Shown here in pieces: positions 1 to 7,612 of a stretch of DNA of 57,734 nt. The DNA is from a virus, in the IMG/VR virus record IMGVR_UViG_3300030107_006967, positions 1 through 57,734 of that record. The stretch is one strand, 5' to 3'. A model generated the notes under the pieces. The model worked only from the letters and a program-made list of their open reading frames with translations. It had not been told where the DNA came from and ran no database searches. Every line of letters starts with the position of its first letter. Position 1 is the stretch's first letter. Made by a program: the position numbers and the translations under genes.

Positions 1-698
1 TATCTCTCAGGTGACTTTGGGTAAGTTGGGTTTTTGCCGTTGCGTGGACCTCGGATTCCCATTTCGTGCATTAGAACCTTGGAGCGGATTCTTGCCATCG
101 TCTCACCGTAGTCAAAGATTTGTGTCTGGGCCTCTGTTAAATCTGAGATGACCAGCAAGTCATTATCCCCTTGCTTGGCTCCGTTTCTAAGCGAGGGATA
201 GAAAAACATTTCGGACACAAAGTTATCATCCGTCTTTACATATTCTAGGTGGTTGTCCCCGCAAGACCTAATGTCTACCCAGTCATAAACTTTATACTTG
301 TGGAAAGTATTTTTAATCTTTATGACCTCGCCAACTTCGTAGTAGTAGTTACGGGATTTGGTCTTAACTACAACCAGATCGTTCTCTTCCCTGATGGCTA
401 TATCTTTTAGCCCAAATGGAAGCAGACCAGAGCAAGACATCACAAACACTAGTCGGTTCCATAGTTCTAGTTTGGGTGTTCCAAACTTGGCGGTTCCGTC
501 TAGGCTGGTCATGTTTATCTCTATTTTCTCGTGGTTAAACAAGTGTAGTGGGAAATCAAGAGGAAGAAACTCAAATGGTGTTGGCTCAATAACTTCCTTG
601 AAAATAAATGTATAGTTGTTTAGGTAAGCGTAGATTAAGGCGGAAAGGTCTGAGCCTATTACAAGTTTGTTTACTTTGTAGTGGTGATTTTGCCGCAT
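1..698 (-). CDS. Unidentified protein, Rossmann-like N-terminus (3' end outside window)
   Basis: An open minus frame runs from an ATG at 698 to the window edge, so the C-terminus is missing (at least 232 residues). The start lies inside the 3' end of the preceding gene (27 bases of overlap) and no clear Shine-Dalgarno is seen, so the start is tentative. The N-terminus reads KLVIGSDLSALIYAYLNNY, a beta strand, GxD turn and Ala-rich helix reminiscent of a Rossmann nucleotide-binding fold, but the classical GxGxxG is not present. The rest is mixed alpha/beta with many aromatic residues and no motif I recognise. Function unknown. Confidence 0.7.
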   Translation of the reverse strand, partial: MRQNHHYKVNKLVIGSDLSALIYAYLNNYTFIFKEVIEPTPFEFLPLDFPLHLFNHEKIEINMTSLDGTAKFGTPKLELWNRLVFVMSCSGLLPFGLKDIAIREENDLVVVKTKSRNYYYEVGEVIKIKNTFHKYKVYDWVDIRSCGDNHLEYVKTDDNFVSEMFFYPSLRNGAKQGDNDLLVISDLTEAQTQIFDYGETMARIRSKVLMHEMGIRGPRNGKNPTYPKSPER

Positions 699-994
699 TT
701 AATGTAGTCAGTTTCTTCTTTATTCTCTTCTACATTATCATCAAACGATGGCTTTTTAAAGGATTCAGCAGCATCTTTTGGGATGTCGGATTGCTTCTTT
801 GTCCAGTTAGTAAACAAGTTTTTGTTATTCAACTGCTTGAGAAGCTCTTCATTCTCTTCAAGAAGTTGCTCAAAGTCTTCGTCCTTATCAATCTTAATCT
901 TGTATGTGATGTACTCACCTTCTTTTGGTTGTTCTGCAAACACAGGACCCGCTGTTGCCATAATACCAGCAATAACAATAATAGCAGCTTTCAT
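671..994 (-). CDS. Small exported protein with Sec signal peptide
   Basis: 107 residues. Residues 1-20 form a signal peptide with an AxA-type site (VFA before EQ), so the mature protein of about 87 residues should be periplasmic. The mature part is very hydrophilic and Glu/Lys-rich with a short predicted coiled coil around EDFEQLLEENEELLKQLNNK. There is no lipobox and no second membrane segment. AGAGGT about 10 bases before the ATG is a good ribosome site. The gene directly follows an intrinsic terminator (1012-1040) and a copy of the ACTATTTA motif, so it may have separate transcription from the GroES-like gene upstream. No family recognised. Confidence 0.75.
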   Translation of the reverse strand: MKAAIIVIAGIMATAGPVFAEQPKEGEYITYKIKIDKDEDFEQLLEENEELLKQLNNKNLFTNWTKKQSDIPKDAAESFKKPSFDDNVEENKEETDYIKCGKITTTK

Positions 995-1011
995 TAAAAT
1001 TTACCTCTTTA

Positions 1012-1040
1012 CAAAAAAATAAGGCACGGGGAGTGCCTTT
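1012..1040 (-). terminator. Intrinsic terminator after groES-like gene
   Basis: On the minus strand AAGGCAC pairs with GTGCCTT across a 5-base loop and is followed by a run of seven T. It lies about 60 bases after the GroES-like stop codon. Confidence 0.8.
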
Positions 1041-1064
1041 CTACCACTTGTGTGGTTTCGTTTG

Positions 1065-1072
1065 TAAATAGT
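1065..1072 (-). promoter_or_regulatory. ACTATTTA intergenic motif, copy 1
   Basis: Sits between the GroES-like stop codon and the terminator at 1012-1040, 70 bases upstream of the small exported protein. If it is a promoter element, the hairpin would be inside the new transcript's leader. Confidence 0.3.
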
Positions 1073-1097
1073 CCTTAAGTATAGAAAAAGACATTAT

Positions 1098-1400
1098 TTA
1101 TTCTTCTTCTACGAACATTCCTACGACATAGTTTTCAAGAACGATTTCGTGCTCTTTCCCCACCACGCTTACATTCTCGACCATAGACCCATCTACAACA
1201 ACTTTTGTTCCTTGTTGGTAAAGAAGTTTATTGTAAATGTCGTCTCGCTTGCAATCTGCTGCGGAAGCTAAAACCGTTGCCACAACATATTTGTCTTTGG
1301 GAATTACATAACCCTCTGGCAAGAGAACCCCGCTGTTGTCGGAGTCCTCTTGCTTTTGAGTTTCAATAAGTAAGTATCTATTTTGCGGATTGAATCTCAT
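1098..1400 (-). CDS. groES: GroES-like co-chaperonin (T4 gp31-type role)
   Basis: 100 residues, the usual length of a GroES subunit. The sequence follows the GroES beta-barrel pattern: RYLLIE near the start, GVLLPEG, VATVLASA, GTKVVVDG and a C-terminal IVLENYVVGMF. The mobile-loop region (about residues 17-30, EDSDNSGVLLPE) is where GroES contacts GroEL. T4-like phages use such a protein to make host GroEL fold the major capsid protein. The gene is 8 bases downstream of the GapR-like gene and both are served by the sigma70-type promoter at 1686-1713. Confidence 0.85.
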   Translation of the reverse strand: MRFNPQNRYLLIETQKQEDSDNSGVLLPEGYVIPKDKYVVATVLASAADCKRDDIYNKLLYQQGTKVVVDGSMVENVSVVGKEHEIVLENYVVGMFVEEE

Positions 1401-1408
1401 CTCACCCC

Positions 1409-1654
1409 CTAGTATGGTACCTTAGAAACTTTCTCGTACATATCAAGCAACTGTTCAATGTCTTCGTCGTTCTTCAACATACGATAGGCACGAATAGCAG
1501 AAGAGAGTTCTTCTTTACTAAGCCATCCGTTCTGGACATAGCTTTTCTTGAGATCTTTCCGATGCTCTTGGTAAGGCAACATCTCTGCCTCTACCTCGGC
1601 GAGGGCACGAATAAAGTTCCCAATGTACTCTTGTTTAGTTTTGTCGTCAGACAT
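1409..1654 (-). CDS. GapR/DUF2312-like small protein
   Basis: 81 residues, mostly helical. The order EVEAEMLPYQEHRKDLKKSY, a short loop, then SSAIRAYRMLKNDEDIEQLL and a final LDMYEKV helix resembles the GapR/DUF2312 fold (IEELEAEKK, IKDVYAEAK-G, KALRKVIRLRK, EALLDLYL). GapR binds overtwisted DNA ahead of replication forks in alphaproteobacteria. The resemblance is by eye and the DNA-contacting Lys/Arg pattern is only partly kept, so the call is moderate. A strong site (GGAGG, 7 bases) supports the ATG. First gene after the promoter at 1686-1713. Confidence 0.55.
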   Translation of the reverse strand: MSDDKTKQEYIGNFIRALAEVEAEMLPYQEHRKDLKKSYVQNGWLSKEELSSAIRAYRMLKNDEDIEQLLDMYEKVSKVPY

Positions 1655-1685
1655 TCTTTCCTCCGGTTGTCTAAGTTACATATAC

Positions 1686-1713
1686 ATAATATACATTTCT
1701 ACGAAAATGTCAA
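1686..1713 (-). promoter_or_regulatory. Sigma70-type promoter for gapR-like/groES-like genes
   Basis: TTGACA at 1713-1708, a 16-base spacer and TATTAT at 1691-1686, preceded by an A-rich tract AAAAAAGTGC. The spacer carries an inverted repeat (ACATTT, 6 bases, AAATGT) overlapping the -35 box, a possible operator. Confidence 0.75.
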
Positions 1714-1721
1714 GCACTTTT

Positions 1722-3590
1722 TTACTTAATTTCGCAAGCACCGCCAGCACAGGCGAGTTCCCCTGAGAGGTCTGTATTATCTTCTATCTCTACGACCTTT
1801 GTGAGGTCTACTTTTTCCAATGTGTTCAACATAGCCTCGTAGGTCTCTTTAGAGCAATCTTCGAATGGCGCTTGCTTGTAGGTTCCGCCGTCATGAGGAA
1901 GAACTGACAAGCCGTTATAAACATCTCTATTTTCCCACATCCACTCACCAACATCAGCCCATTCTGCATCCTTGATAGAAATGGTGGCGGATACATTATG
2001 TGTGTTTTGACCATTTCTGGTTCCCGGCTTAACCCACTCGCCACTAATCTTAGCTACTCTTTTTAACAGAGACAAGGCGCTCTCTGTTCTCATAATAGCG
2101 CCTTCGGGGGCTTTTTGTGGGACAGAAATCACTGCTGTGTCGTGCGGTCTAAAGTATTCATCCTCAACCATATCTGGATGGAAGATGGAGAGATAGGAGT
2201 AGATTGCCTCATTTTTACCAACGCGGAGGCGACGAATATAATAATCATTATGCCAAGCATGAATGCCACTAGAGGTTCCTACGGTCAAAGATGTCGTTCC
2301 CGCTGGTTTAACTGTGGTTGTTCTGGCAGCTTTTTTTATTCCGATGAGCTTGGCTACTCTTTCATTCTCCATCTTAACAACTTTACAAGCCTCACTTGTA
2401 TCAAGTGTAAGAATCTTTCCCGATGCTATCCCGGTCATACTTACACCAATAAGTGCCTCCCTCTCTGTTGTTCTTCTCCATATATCCCGAAGATAGTGAA
2501 AATCTGTATAACCAGCTTGAAGCGTACCAATAAGCGCTGCTGCCTTAACGCGACTATTTAACTCTCCCTGACTTTCCACATCGCTCACATTCACCTCTGT
2601 CAGATTGCAAAACTGGTATGGGCGGAGGGCGATTTCGCAGCAAGGGTTGGTCCCCCAGTCTTTATCATTAGAAAAATAAAAACCGGGCTCTCCGCTACCG
2701 GATTCTTTCACTCTCTCCCAAAGATCTTGGAAGTATTCTTTCGTAATGCGGTGTCGAAGGAGCACAACAGAATTGTTAGCTCTACCTCTCTGTGGGGCTG
2801 TCTCCCACCAGTTGCCTGTCTTTGCGGCGATCATTTCATTATCGTCTGCTGAAAATAAAGATATTAGTGCGGCTCTGCGGATGCCACCTGCCAAAACTGC
2901 ATCTGCGATGTGACAGATCATATCGTGGGCTTCAATAGTGGATAGCTTGTCTCCATTTTCTTTTGCTTCAAACATACCCTGCAATTTAACCAAGCACTCT
3001 TTTAGTGGCTGTGGTCCGGGGGCTTTTCCGCCAGATGTAACAAGGCGGGAGCCCTTGGGTCTAATGTCGGAGTAGTCAAATCTTAACTTTGAACCACCCT
3101 TAAAGTAAGACTGGACGAGAGCCTTTACAGCATCTGCCCACCCCTCTATCGAATCATTTACTAAAAATCGGCGAGTTCTTTTGGATGCTGGTTTTTGAAT
3201 CTCTGGTAGCTTTTCTACGTGGTGCTTTTGCACACTATAGCCTACCCCCGTACCCCCCAGCAGCAAAAACATAATCTCACTAAATACTCGCCAATCATCA
3301 ATTGGCGCAAAGGCGCAGTTGTAAATGCGATTGGGTGCCACCTCGATGGGCTTACCCCCAAACTGCATTGAGCGCATAGATGGTAATACTTTTTTTTCAT
3401 AAACCATCTTGTAAGCACTATAAATTTCCTCTTTTAATTCTGGATATTTTTTAACGTGCATAGCCCTATTTCTATTCACGATTTCTTTCCAAGTTTCTCT
3501 TCGCTCCTTCTTAGGGAGATAACGTGCGTATTTCATATGCACGGTGATATCTGACAAAATGTCTCTCGCTACCTTATCCTTATCTGTCAT
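1722..3590 (-). CDS. nrdJ: Class II adenosylcobalamin-dependent ribonucleotide reductase, monomeric type
   Basis: Converts ribonucleotides to deoxyribonucleotides with a B12-generated thiyl radical, needing no NrdB subunit. I choose the ATG at 3590 (622 residues) because AAAGGGG lies 8 bases upstream; an upstream in-frame ATG at 3620 has none and overlaps the helicase gene. In this numbering C92 (IYNCAF) and C328 (QFCNL) form the active-site redox pair; N315, C317 and E319 in NPCCEI are the radical Cys, Asn and Glu. The spacing of 11 between C317 and C328 equals that in Lactobacillus RTPR (C408, C419). The C-terminal CAGGAC is the re-reducing Cys pair. TVKPAGTTSL is the phosphate-binding loop. 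Separated by 13 bases from dnaB. Confidence 0.92.
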   Translation of the reverse strand: MTDKDKVARDILSDITVHMKYARYLPKKERRETWKEIVNRNRAMHVKKYPELKEEIYSAYKMVYEKKVLPSMRSMQFGGKPIEVAPNRIYNCAFAPIDDWRVFSEIMFLLLGGTGVGYSVQKHHVEKLPEIQKPASKRTRRFLVNDSIEGWADAVKALVQSYFKGGSKLRFDYSDIRPKGSRLVTSGGKAPGPQPLKECLVKLQGMFEAKENGDKLSTIEAHDMICHIADAVLAGGIRRAALISLFSADDNEMIAAKTGNWWETAPQRGRANNSVVLLRHRITKEYFQDLWERVKESGSGEPGFYFSNDKDWGTNPCCEIALRPYQFCNLTEVNVSDVESQGELNSRVKAAALIGTLQAGYTDFHYLRDIWRRTTEREALIGVSMTGIASGKILTLDTSEACKVVKMENERVAKLIGIKKAARTTTVKPAGTTSLTVGTSSGIHAWHNDYYIRRLRVGKNEAIYSYLSIFHPDMVEDEYFRPHDTAVISVPQKAPEGAIMRTESALSLLKRVAKISGEWVKPGTRNGQNTHNVSATISIKDAEWADVGEWMWENRDVYNGLSVLPHDGGTYKQAPFEDCSKETYEAMLNTLEKVDLTKVVEIEDNTDLSGELACAGGACEIK

Positions 3591-3603
3591 TCGCTTAACC
3601 CCT

Positions 3604-4956
3604 TTATTTCTTAAATTCATTGTATATTTTATTTATTTTTTCAGATTGAACTTTGGAATCTGGTTTTTGCACGTCGTCCAACTCACTCTCTAAAACCTCC
3701 AAACTGATATTTGAAGTATCCATTCGAATCGGAAATGGTATTCCGTCTTTGCCGTTTCTGTTTTTAGCTACAAAAAACCTACCTGTGTTGTTCTTCTTAT
3801 CGGTTATGGTACGAGATAAGGAGAAAATAAAGTCAGCCACAAAGCATTTGCTGAACGCCTCTGAAATTGACTCCATCGTAATTAATTCTGCATTAAGACC
3901 AGAACGATTTGTTTGAGATGCAGTCCAGACTGGGCATTCAAATATTTGAGCAATCGCTCTCAGTTCTTCATATATCGACTCCAGATCATGTCTCTTTTCG
4001 CTGCCACGAGGGGCAGATACTGGTTTTAGCAAATCCCCGTAATCAACTATGATCATATCGATTGGAACACCCTGTTGTTTAAGTTTGTCCAAATGCGCTC
4101 GTATGGTATTTGTACTAGCGGATTTCGTTGGATACTCTTTAATTATAACATTCCCATCAATATCTTTAACCTTTTCATAAATTTGTTCCTTAAGAGAAAA
4201 CAAATCCTGTAGCTGTACCCCAGTTAGACAACTGTCATATCTTTGACCGATTGTTGTATGACACAACTCCAAAGTGTAATGAATCACATTTAATCCTGCT
4301 TTTACCGCTTGTGCCCCAAGATGTACCAAAACCATAGATTTACCAGCCCCAGTTGGAGCAATGACAACACCAAGCTCTCCACTTCCCAAGCCTCCTTTGC
4401 AGATATCGTCAACCCTTTCCCACCCAGTCGAGACCGGGTTTCTGGCTCTTAAGACATACCTGTCTTCAAAATCTTTTTTGTAATCATATCCGTAATTGCT
4501 ATCTGCGCCCAACTTAAGGGCGTCATTAATTACTGTGCTGATTTCGTCAAAAGATGAATTGTTCAAAAGTTTTACCGATTTCATCATCGCTTCTTTTAGC
4601 TTTTGCTTCTTACAAAAGTCTAAGGAAGTTTCCCTGACATAATCCGCATCCCTAATTATCTCGACATCGGTTATAGACCTCTTAAAATATTCAACAACCT
4701 GTTCTTTAACAGCGCTGTCATCATCGGATATGTCAGATTTTATCAATGATCCCACAGCCTTCAGCGATGGATGGGCATCATATTTTTTTTTGTAATCATA
4801 AATTTTAGAAACTAAAACCTGTAGATATTTTAGCTCCAAGAAAGATATGTCTAGAACTTCTCCTATCTGATCGCAAAAAGGTCTTTCCGTTATAATCAGA
4901 TAAGCCAACTTTTCTTGAAAGTCTTTCCCATATTTTGAAAAACTTGCCTGCTCCAT
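3604..4956 (-). CDS. dnaB: Replicative DNA helicase, DnaB/gp41 family
   Basis: 450 residues. An N-terminal helical domain (1-150) precedes a RecA-like motor. Walker A is APTGAGKS at 200-207, followed by the DnaB-type HYTLEL segment; Walker B is MIIVDYGDLL near residue 295; the ASQTNR segment near 340 and FFVAKNRNGKDG near 400 match helicase motifs H3 and H4 with the arginine finger region. It should unwind the fork 5' to 3' as a hexamer with the primase at 51.9 kb. The ATG overlaps the exonuclease stop as TAATG, so translation is coupled. Confidence 0.9.
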   Translation of the reverse strand: MEQASFSKYGKDFQEKLAYLIITERPFCDQIGEVLDISFLELKYLQVLVSKIYDYKKKYDAHPSLKAVGSLIKSDISDDDSAVKEQVVEYFKRSITDVEIIRDADYVRETSLDFCKKQKLKEAMMKSVKLLNNSSFDEISTVINDALKLGADSNYGYDYKKDFEDRYVLRARNPVSTGWERVDDICKGGLGSGELGVVIAPTGAGKSMVLVHLGAQAVKAGLNVIHYTLELCHTTIGQRYDSCLTGVQLQDLFSLKEQIYEKVKDIDGNVIIKEYPTKSASTNTIRAHLDKLKQQGVPIDMIIVDYGDLLKPVSAPRGSEKRHDLESIYEELRAIAQIFECPVWTASQTNRSGLNAELITMESISEAFSKCFVADFIFSLSRTITDKKNNTGRFFVAKNRNGKDGIPFPIRMDTSNISLEVLESELDDVQKPDSKVQSEKINKIYNEFKK

Positions 4957-5927
4957 TAATTACCTTCCTTACTCTGCACTACCATTTTTCGAAACTGAGC
5001 AAATAAATCGGCTAAGTCATACGCGCCGAAACCATCAATCATCATCATAGTTTGGACACCCGTCTTGTTAAACATTAGCTTCGGGTCTCTTAACATACCC
5101 CTAATATACTGTGCGCTTTGGGCTGAGATATTGGGGGCATACAACTGCATCATCTTGTAGTTCTTTTCAATCAGTTCTCTTTTTTCTACCGTGTTCTTGA
5201 AGACTTTGAGTTTGCTATCAACACCCTCGGCATACTCAACTAGTTCTTGTATGGTGTATGATTTTTCCTCAGAAAGAAAAGGAAATCGCTTAGATACAGT
5301 CGCCAAACCCGCTCCGCCGATGCCGGGAAGGTTGTCACTCTTGTCACCTGCGATTGCTCTAGCAAGTGCGAAGTTTGTTGGATGAATCTCAAACTGCTCT
5401 AGAATTCTTTTCTTGTTAAGAATCTCTTTTTGGATTGGTCTATAAAGAATAGTTGAGTCGTCACATAGTTGGATAAAGTCTTTGTCTGAGCTTAGGATAA
5501 TTTTGTGATATTCGGACAGGGCTTGAGACTGAGAAACTAGAGCGATAATATCATCAGCCTCCACATTCTCAACATAGGATTGCATGATAGGCATCTCATT
5601 AAGATACTCAATGAGTCTTTCCTGTTGCCAGTTCTTGTTGTCTTCTTGTTCGCCAGCAGTCATATTGTGGATGTCTCTGTTAAGGCGAACAGGCTTACGA
5701 CCAGCCTTGTAGTTCTTGTCTATAGACTTGCGCTTTTGGGAGCCGCCATCCCAAGCAACAAAGATTAGATCTGGATTAATAGTTCTGCAAACAGATTGTA
5801 GTGATTTGATAAAGCCTTTGGTGCCCCCGATGGGTTGACCATTTGTAGACAAGCTGGGGTCTACAATATAGTTTCTCATAAAAAGATTAAGTGCGTCAAT
5901 AAGTAATACTCTTTTTTTACTCGTCAT
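4956..5927 (-). CDS. 5'-3' exonuclease / flap endonuclease (Pol I N-domain, T4 RNase H family)
   Basis: 323 residues. Metal-binding Asp residues appear in the family order: LLIDALN near residue 11, VAWDGG near 58, EADDIIAL near 123, SSDKDF near 147 and GDKSDNLPGIGG (H3TH loop) near 193. The arch region carries KSIDKNYKAGRK. This enzyme removes RNA primers and flaps on the lagging strand, a job not supplied by the family A polymerase of this phage, which has no such domain. Its first 11 bases overlap the preceding small gene. Confidence 0.9.
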   Translation of the reverse strand: MTSKKRVLLIDALNLFMRNYIVDPSLSTNGQPIGGTKGFIKSLQSVCRTINPDLIFVAWDGGSQKRKSIDKNYKAGRKPVRLNRDIHNMTAGEQEDNKNWQQERLIEYLNEMPIMQSYVENVEADDIIALVSQSQALSEYHKIILSSDKDFIQLCDDSTILYRPIQKEILNKKRILEQFEIHPTNFALARAIAGDKSDNLPGIGGAGLATVSKRFPFLSEEKSYTIQELVEYAEGVDSKLKVFKNTVEKRELIEKNYKMMQLYAPNISAQSAQYIRGMLRDPKLMFNKTGVQTMMMIDGFGAYDLADLFAQFRKMVVQSKEGN

Positions 5928-6093
5928 TATTAAGCTCGATGTTAAGTTCCTTTAAGATTTGTTCCAATTCTTCTTCGAGCTTTCCCTTATCCTCTTCGCT
6001 AGCGTAGTCTTCGTTTTCCAAAGCATTAACAAAATAAAGCGCCTCTTCGACCAATTCGAGGTAATGCTCTAAAATGTTCCTCAAACTTTCCAT
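5917..6093 (-). CDS. Small acidic helical protein
   Basis: 58 residues from the ATG at 6093, chosen because TAAGAGGAG lies about 9 bases upstream; the open frame extends further 5' but would run back into the terminator. The product is nearly all helix with Glu-rich heptads (DKGKLEEELEQILKELN). It is the first gene after the nested terminator/promoter at 6125-6174 and overlaps the exonuclease start, so it heads the exonuclease-helicase-RNR operon. No family recognised. Confidence 0.65.
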   Translation of the reverse strand: MESLRNILEHYLELVEEALYFVNALENEDYASEEDKGKLEEELEQILKELNIELNNDE

Positions 6094-6124
6094 ATAAAAT
6101 TCTCCTCTTATACATATAGGCACT

Positions 6125-6165
6125 AAAAAAGGAAAAGCCCCACTGACTATAAAGTAAGTGGGGCT
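6125..6165 (-). terminator. Intrinsic terminator containing a promoter -10 box in its loop
   Basis: AGCCCCACT (6165-6157) pairs perfectly with AGTGGGGCT (6144-6136) and is followed by TTTTCCTTTTTT. The 12-base loop (6156-6145) contains TATAGT, the -10 of the promoter listed next. It ends transcription of the lipoprotein gene. Confidence 0.8.
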
Positions 6166-6174
6166 AAAAGTCAA
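6146..6174 (-). promoter_or_regulatory. Sigma70-type promoter nested in terminator
   Basis: TTGACT at 6174-6169, 17-base spacer occupied by the left arm of the terminator stem, TATAGT at 6151-6146 in the loop. Preceded by AGTTC and an A/T tract identical in layout to the element at 49810-49838. Start of transcription would fall in the right arm, so the new RNA cannot form the terminator. Confidence 0.7.
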
Positions 6175-6186
6175 GAACTATTTTTA

Positions 6187-6426
6187 TTATCGATAATACC
6201 AGTGGGTTCTCGTTCTTATTACTTTTTTTACTCTACGGGGGTAGTGTTTTTTTATAACTACACGGTCGCGATAATAGCCCCTGTGTATATATTTAGGGGC
6301 ACTACGGTAGACCGTATAAGAAGGTGCAGTATATTCATATTCAACCACAGGGGCTGGGCGTGGGATGTATACCGCACAGCCAGATGCAAATGCTGCCAGA
6401 AACGAAATAATAATTATTTTCTTCAT
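6187..6426 (-). CDS. Small basic Tyr/Arg-rich lipoprotein
   Basis: 79 residues. A lipoprotein signal (MKKIIIISFLAAFASGC, Cys17 as lipidation site) is followed by a tail rich in Tyr, Pro, Arg and Lys (RGYYRDRVVIKKHYPRRVKK). It should be anchored in the inner or outer membrane of a Gram-negative host. It lies between uvsX and the nested terminator/promoter. Exact role unknown; a change to the host envelope is an inference from location only. Confidence 0.75.
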   Translation of the reverse strand: MKKIIIISFLAAFASGCAVYIPRPAPVVEYEYTAPSYTVYRSAPKYIHRGYYRDRVVIKKHYPRRVKKVIRTRTHWYYR

Positions 6427-6465
6427 CTTTTTCTCCGTTACAAATTAGACGAATTACTTATATAT

Positions 6466-7569
6466 TTATTCATCTTCTTGTTCATAAAAGTCCTCTGCTT
6501 TTCCAAGGCGCTTATCGAACTTCTGGATCACCTCTTCATCCATAACATCATAGACACGCTGTTTGAAGGCGGGGTCCTTCATCTTCTCATCCCACTTGGA
6601 TGGTTGGAACTTTACTGCTTTGCCGTCGCTCATCTCCAAGGAATACCAAGCGCCCGAACTCGTCATATAATTTGAACCCTTGATAGCCTCGAACAGACTC
6701 TGGTCGTCTTGGACTCCAATATCTTCGGTACCCCAGAGAATCTTGAAGTTGCATTGGCGACCCTGTGTTCCAAACCTACTCTTCTCCAGCTTGACCTTGA
6801 CCTCGGACCCAATGCGGAAGCCGCTTTCATCAAGAACAAAAGAAGCCTTAGCCTTGCGACCCGTAAGCCAGACACGCAAAGAATATGCGTAAATCATAGC
6901 CTTGCCACCGGGAGTGACATATGGAGTGGTCAGAGCCTCGCTTGGGCTTCTAGTAATATTGCTCTTCAACTGGTTCAGGACCAGAAAGGTTGATTGGCTG
7001 TTTGCAATCGGTACGGTCAGCTTTGACATTCCTTTAGCTAGAATTCTTGCCTTTACTGCCATGGAAGACTGTGGATTAAAGTCTCCTTCCACGTCGGAAA
7101 TAGCAGGTGTAAGAGCAAGAGAATCCCAAATGAAAAGCATACGATTTTCATTGTTAGCCAAAAGATCCTCGATAGTTTCAAGCACAAACTCAACAGACTG
7201 AGCTTGAACATATAATAAAGTACTAACATCGCATCCTGCCTTTTCCAAGAACGAAGGGTCAATAGCAGACTCGGAATCGAAATAGATAACGTCAATTCCC
7301 TTTTTCTGTGCATTTGCTGCGACTTGCGCTGCCATGTATGATTTACCTGTTGCTTCAAGACCTGCAATCTCCGTTACTTTGCCGACTGGAATACCAGCCA
7401 GCTTTCCTTTACAAATAATAGAATCTAGCCATCTAGACCCTGTGGGAATCCAATCCGTAACTTCGGTTGGGTTTTCCTCGTTTAGGTTATGTGCCACAGT
7501 CATACCCGCTCGCTTATTGATTAGCTTACGCATATCAGCCATAGATAATTTACCTGCTGCTTTTGCCAT
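6466..7569 (-). CDS. uvsX: RecA-like recombinase UvsX
   Basis: 367 residues, close to T4 UvsX. It forms filaments on ssDNA and drives strand invasion for recombination-dependent replication and repair. GSRWLDSIICKG precedes the Walker A GLEATGKS at 70-77; YFDSESAID is the following strand; LFIWDSLALTP is Walker B; LVLNQLKSN carries the conserved Gln switch. C-terminal residues are acidic (EDFYEQEDE), as in RecA/UvsX proteins that use the tail for regulation. AAGGAG supports the ATG. The terminator at 7581-7606 separates it from the SSB gene. Confidence 0.93.
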   Translation of the reverse strand: MAKAAGKLSMADMRKLINKRAGMTVAHNLNEENPTEVTDWIPTGSRWLDSIICKGKLAGIPVGKVTEIAGLEATGKSYMAAQVAANAQKKGIDVIYFDSESAIDPSFLEKAGCDVSTLLYVQAQSVEFVLETIEDLLANNENRMLFIWDSLALTPAISDVEGDFNPQSSMAVKARILAKGMSKLTVPIANSQSTFLVLNQLKSNITRSPSEALTTPYVTPGGKAMIYAYSLRVWLTGRKAKASFVLDESGFRIGSEVKVKLEKSRFGTQGRQCNFKILWGTEDIGVQDDQSLFEAIKGSNYMTSSGAWYSLEMSDGKAVKFQPSKWDEKMKDPAFKQRVYDVMDEEVIQKFDKRLGKAEDFYEQEDE

Positions 7570-7580
7570 AATATCTCCTT

Positions 7581-7606
7581 AAAAACAAGGGGGGCGTTAG
7601 CCCCCC
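7581..7606 (-). terminator. Intrinsic terminator after SSB gene
   Basis: A 7-bp GC-only stem (GGGGGGC on the minus strand as GGGGGGC/GCCCCCC around a 4-base loop) followed by TTGTTTTT, starting 7 bases after the gp32-like stop codon. Partial read-through to uvsX is likely, since I see no promoter in the 11 bases left before its ribosome site. Confidence 0.75.
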
Positions 7607-7612
7607 CCTCTG

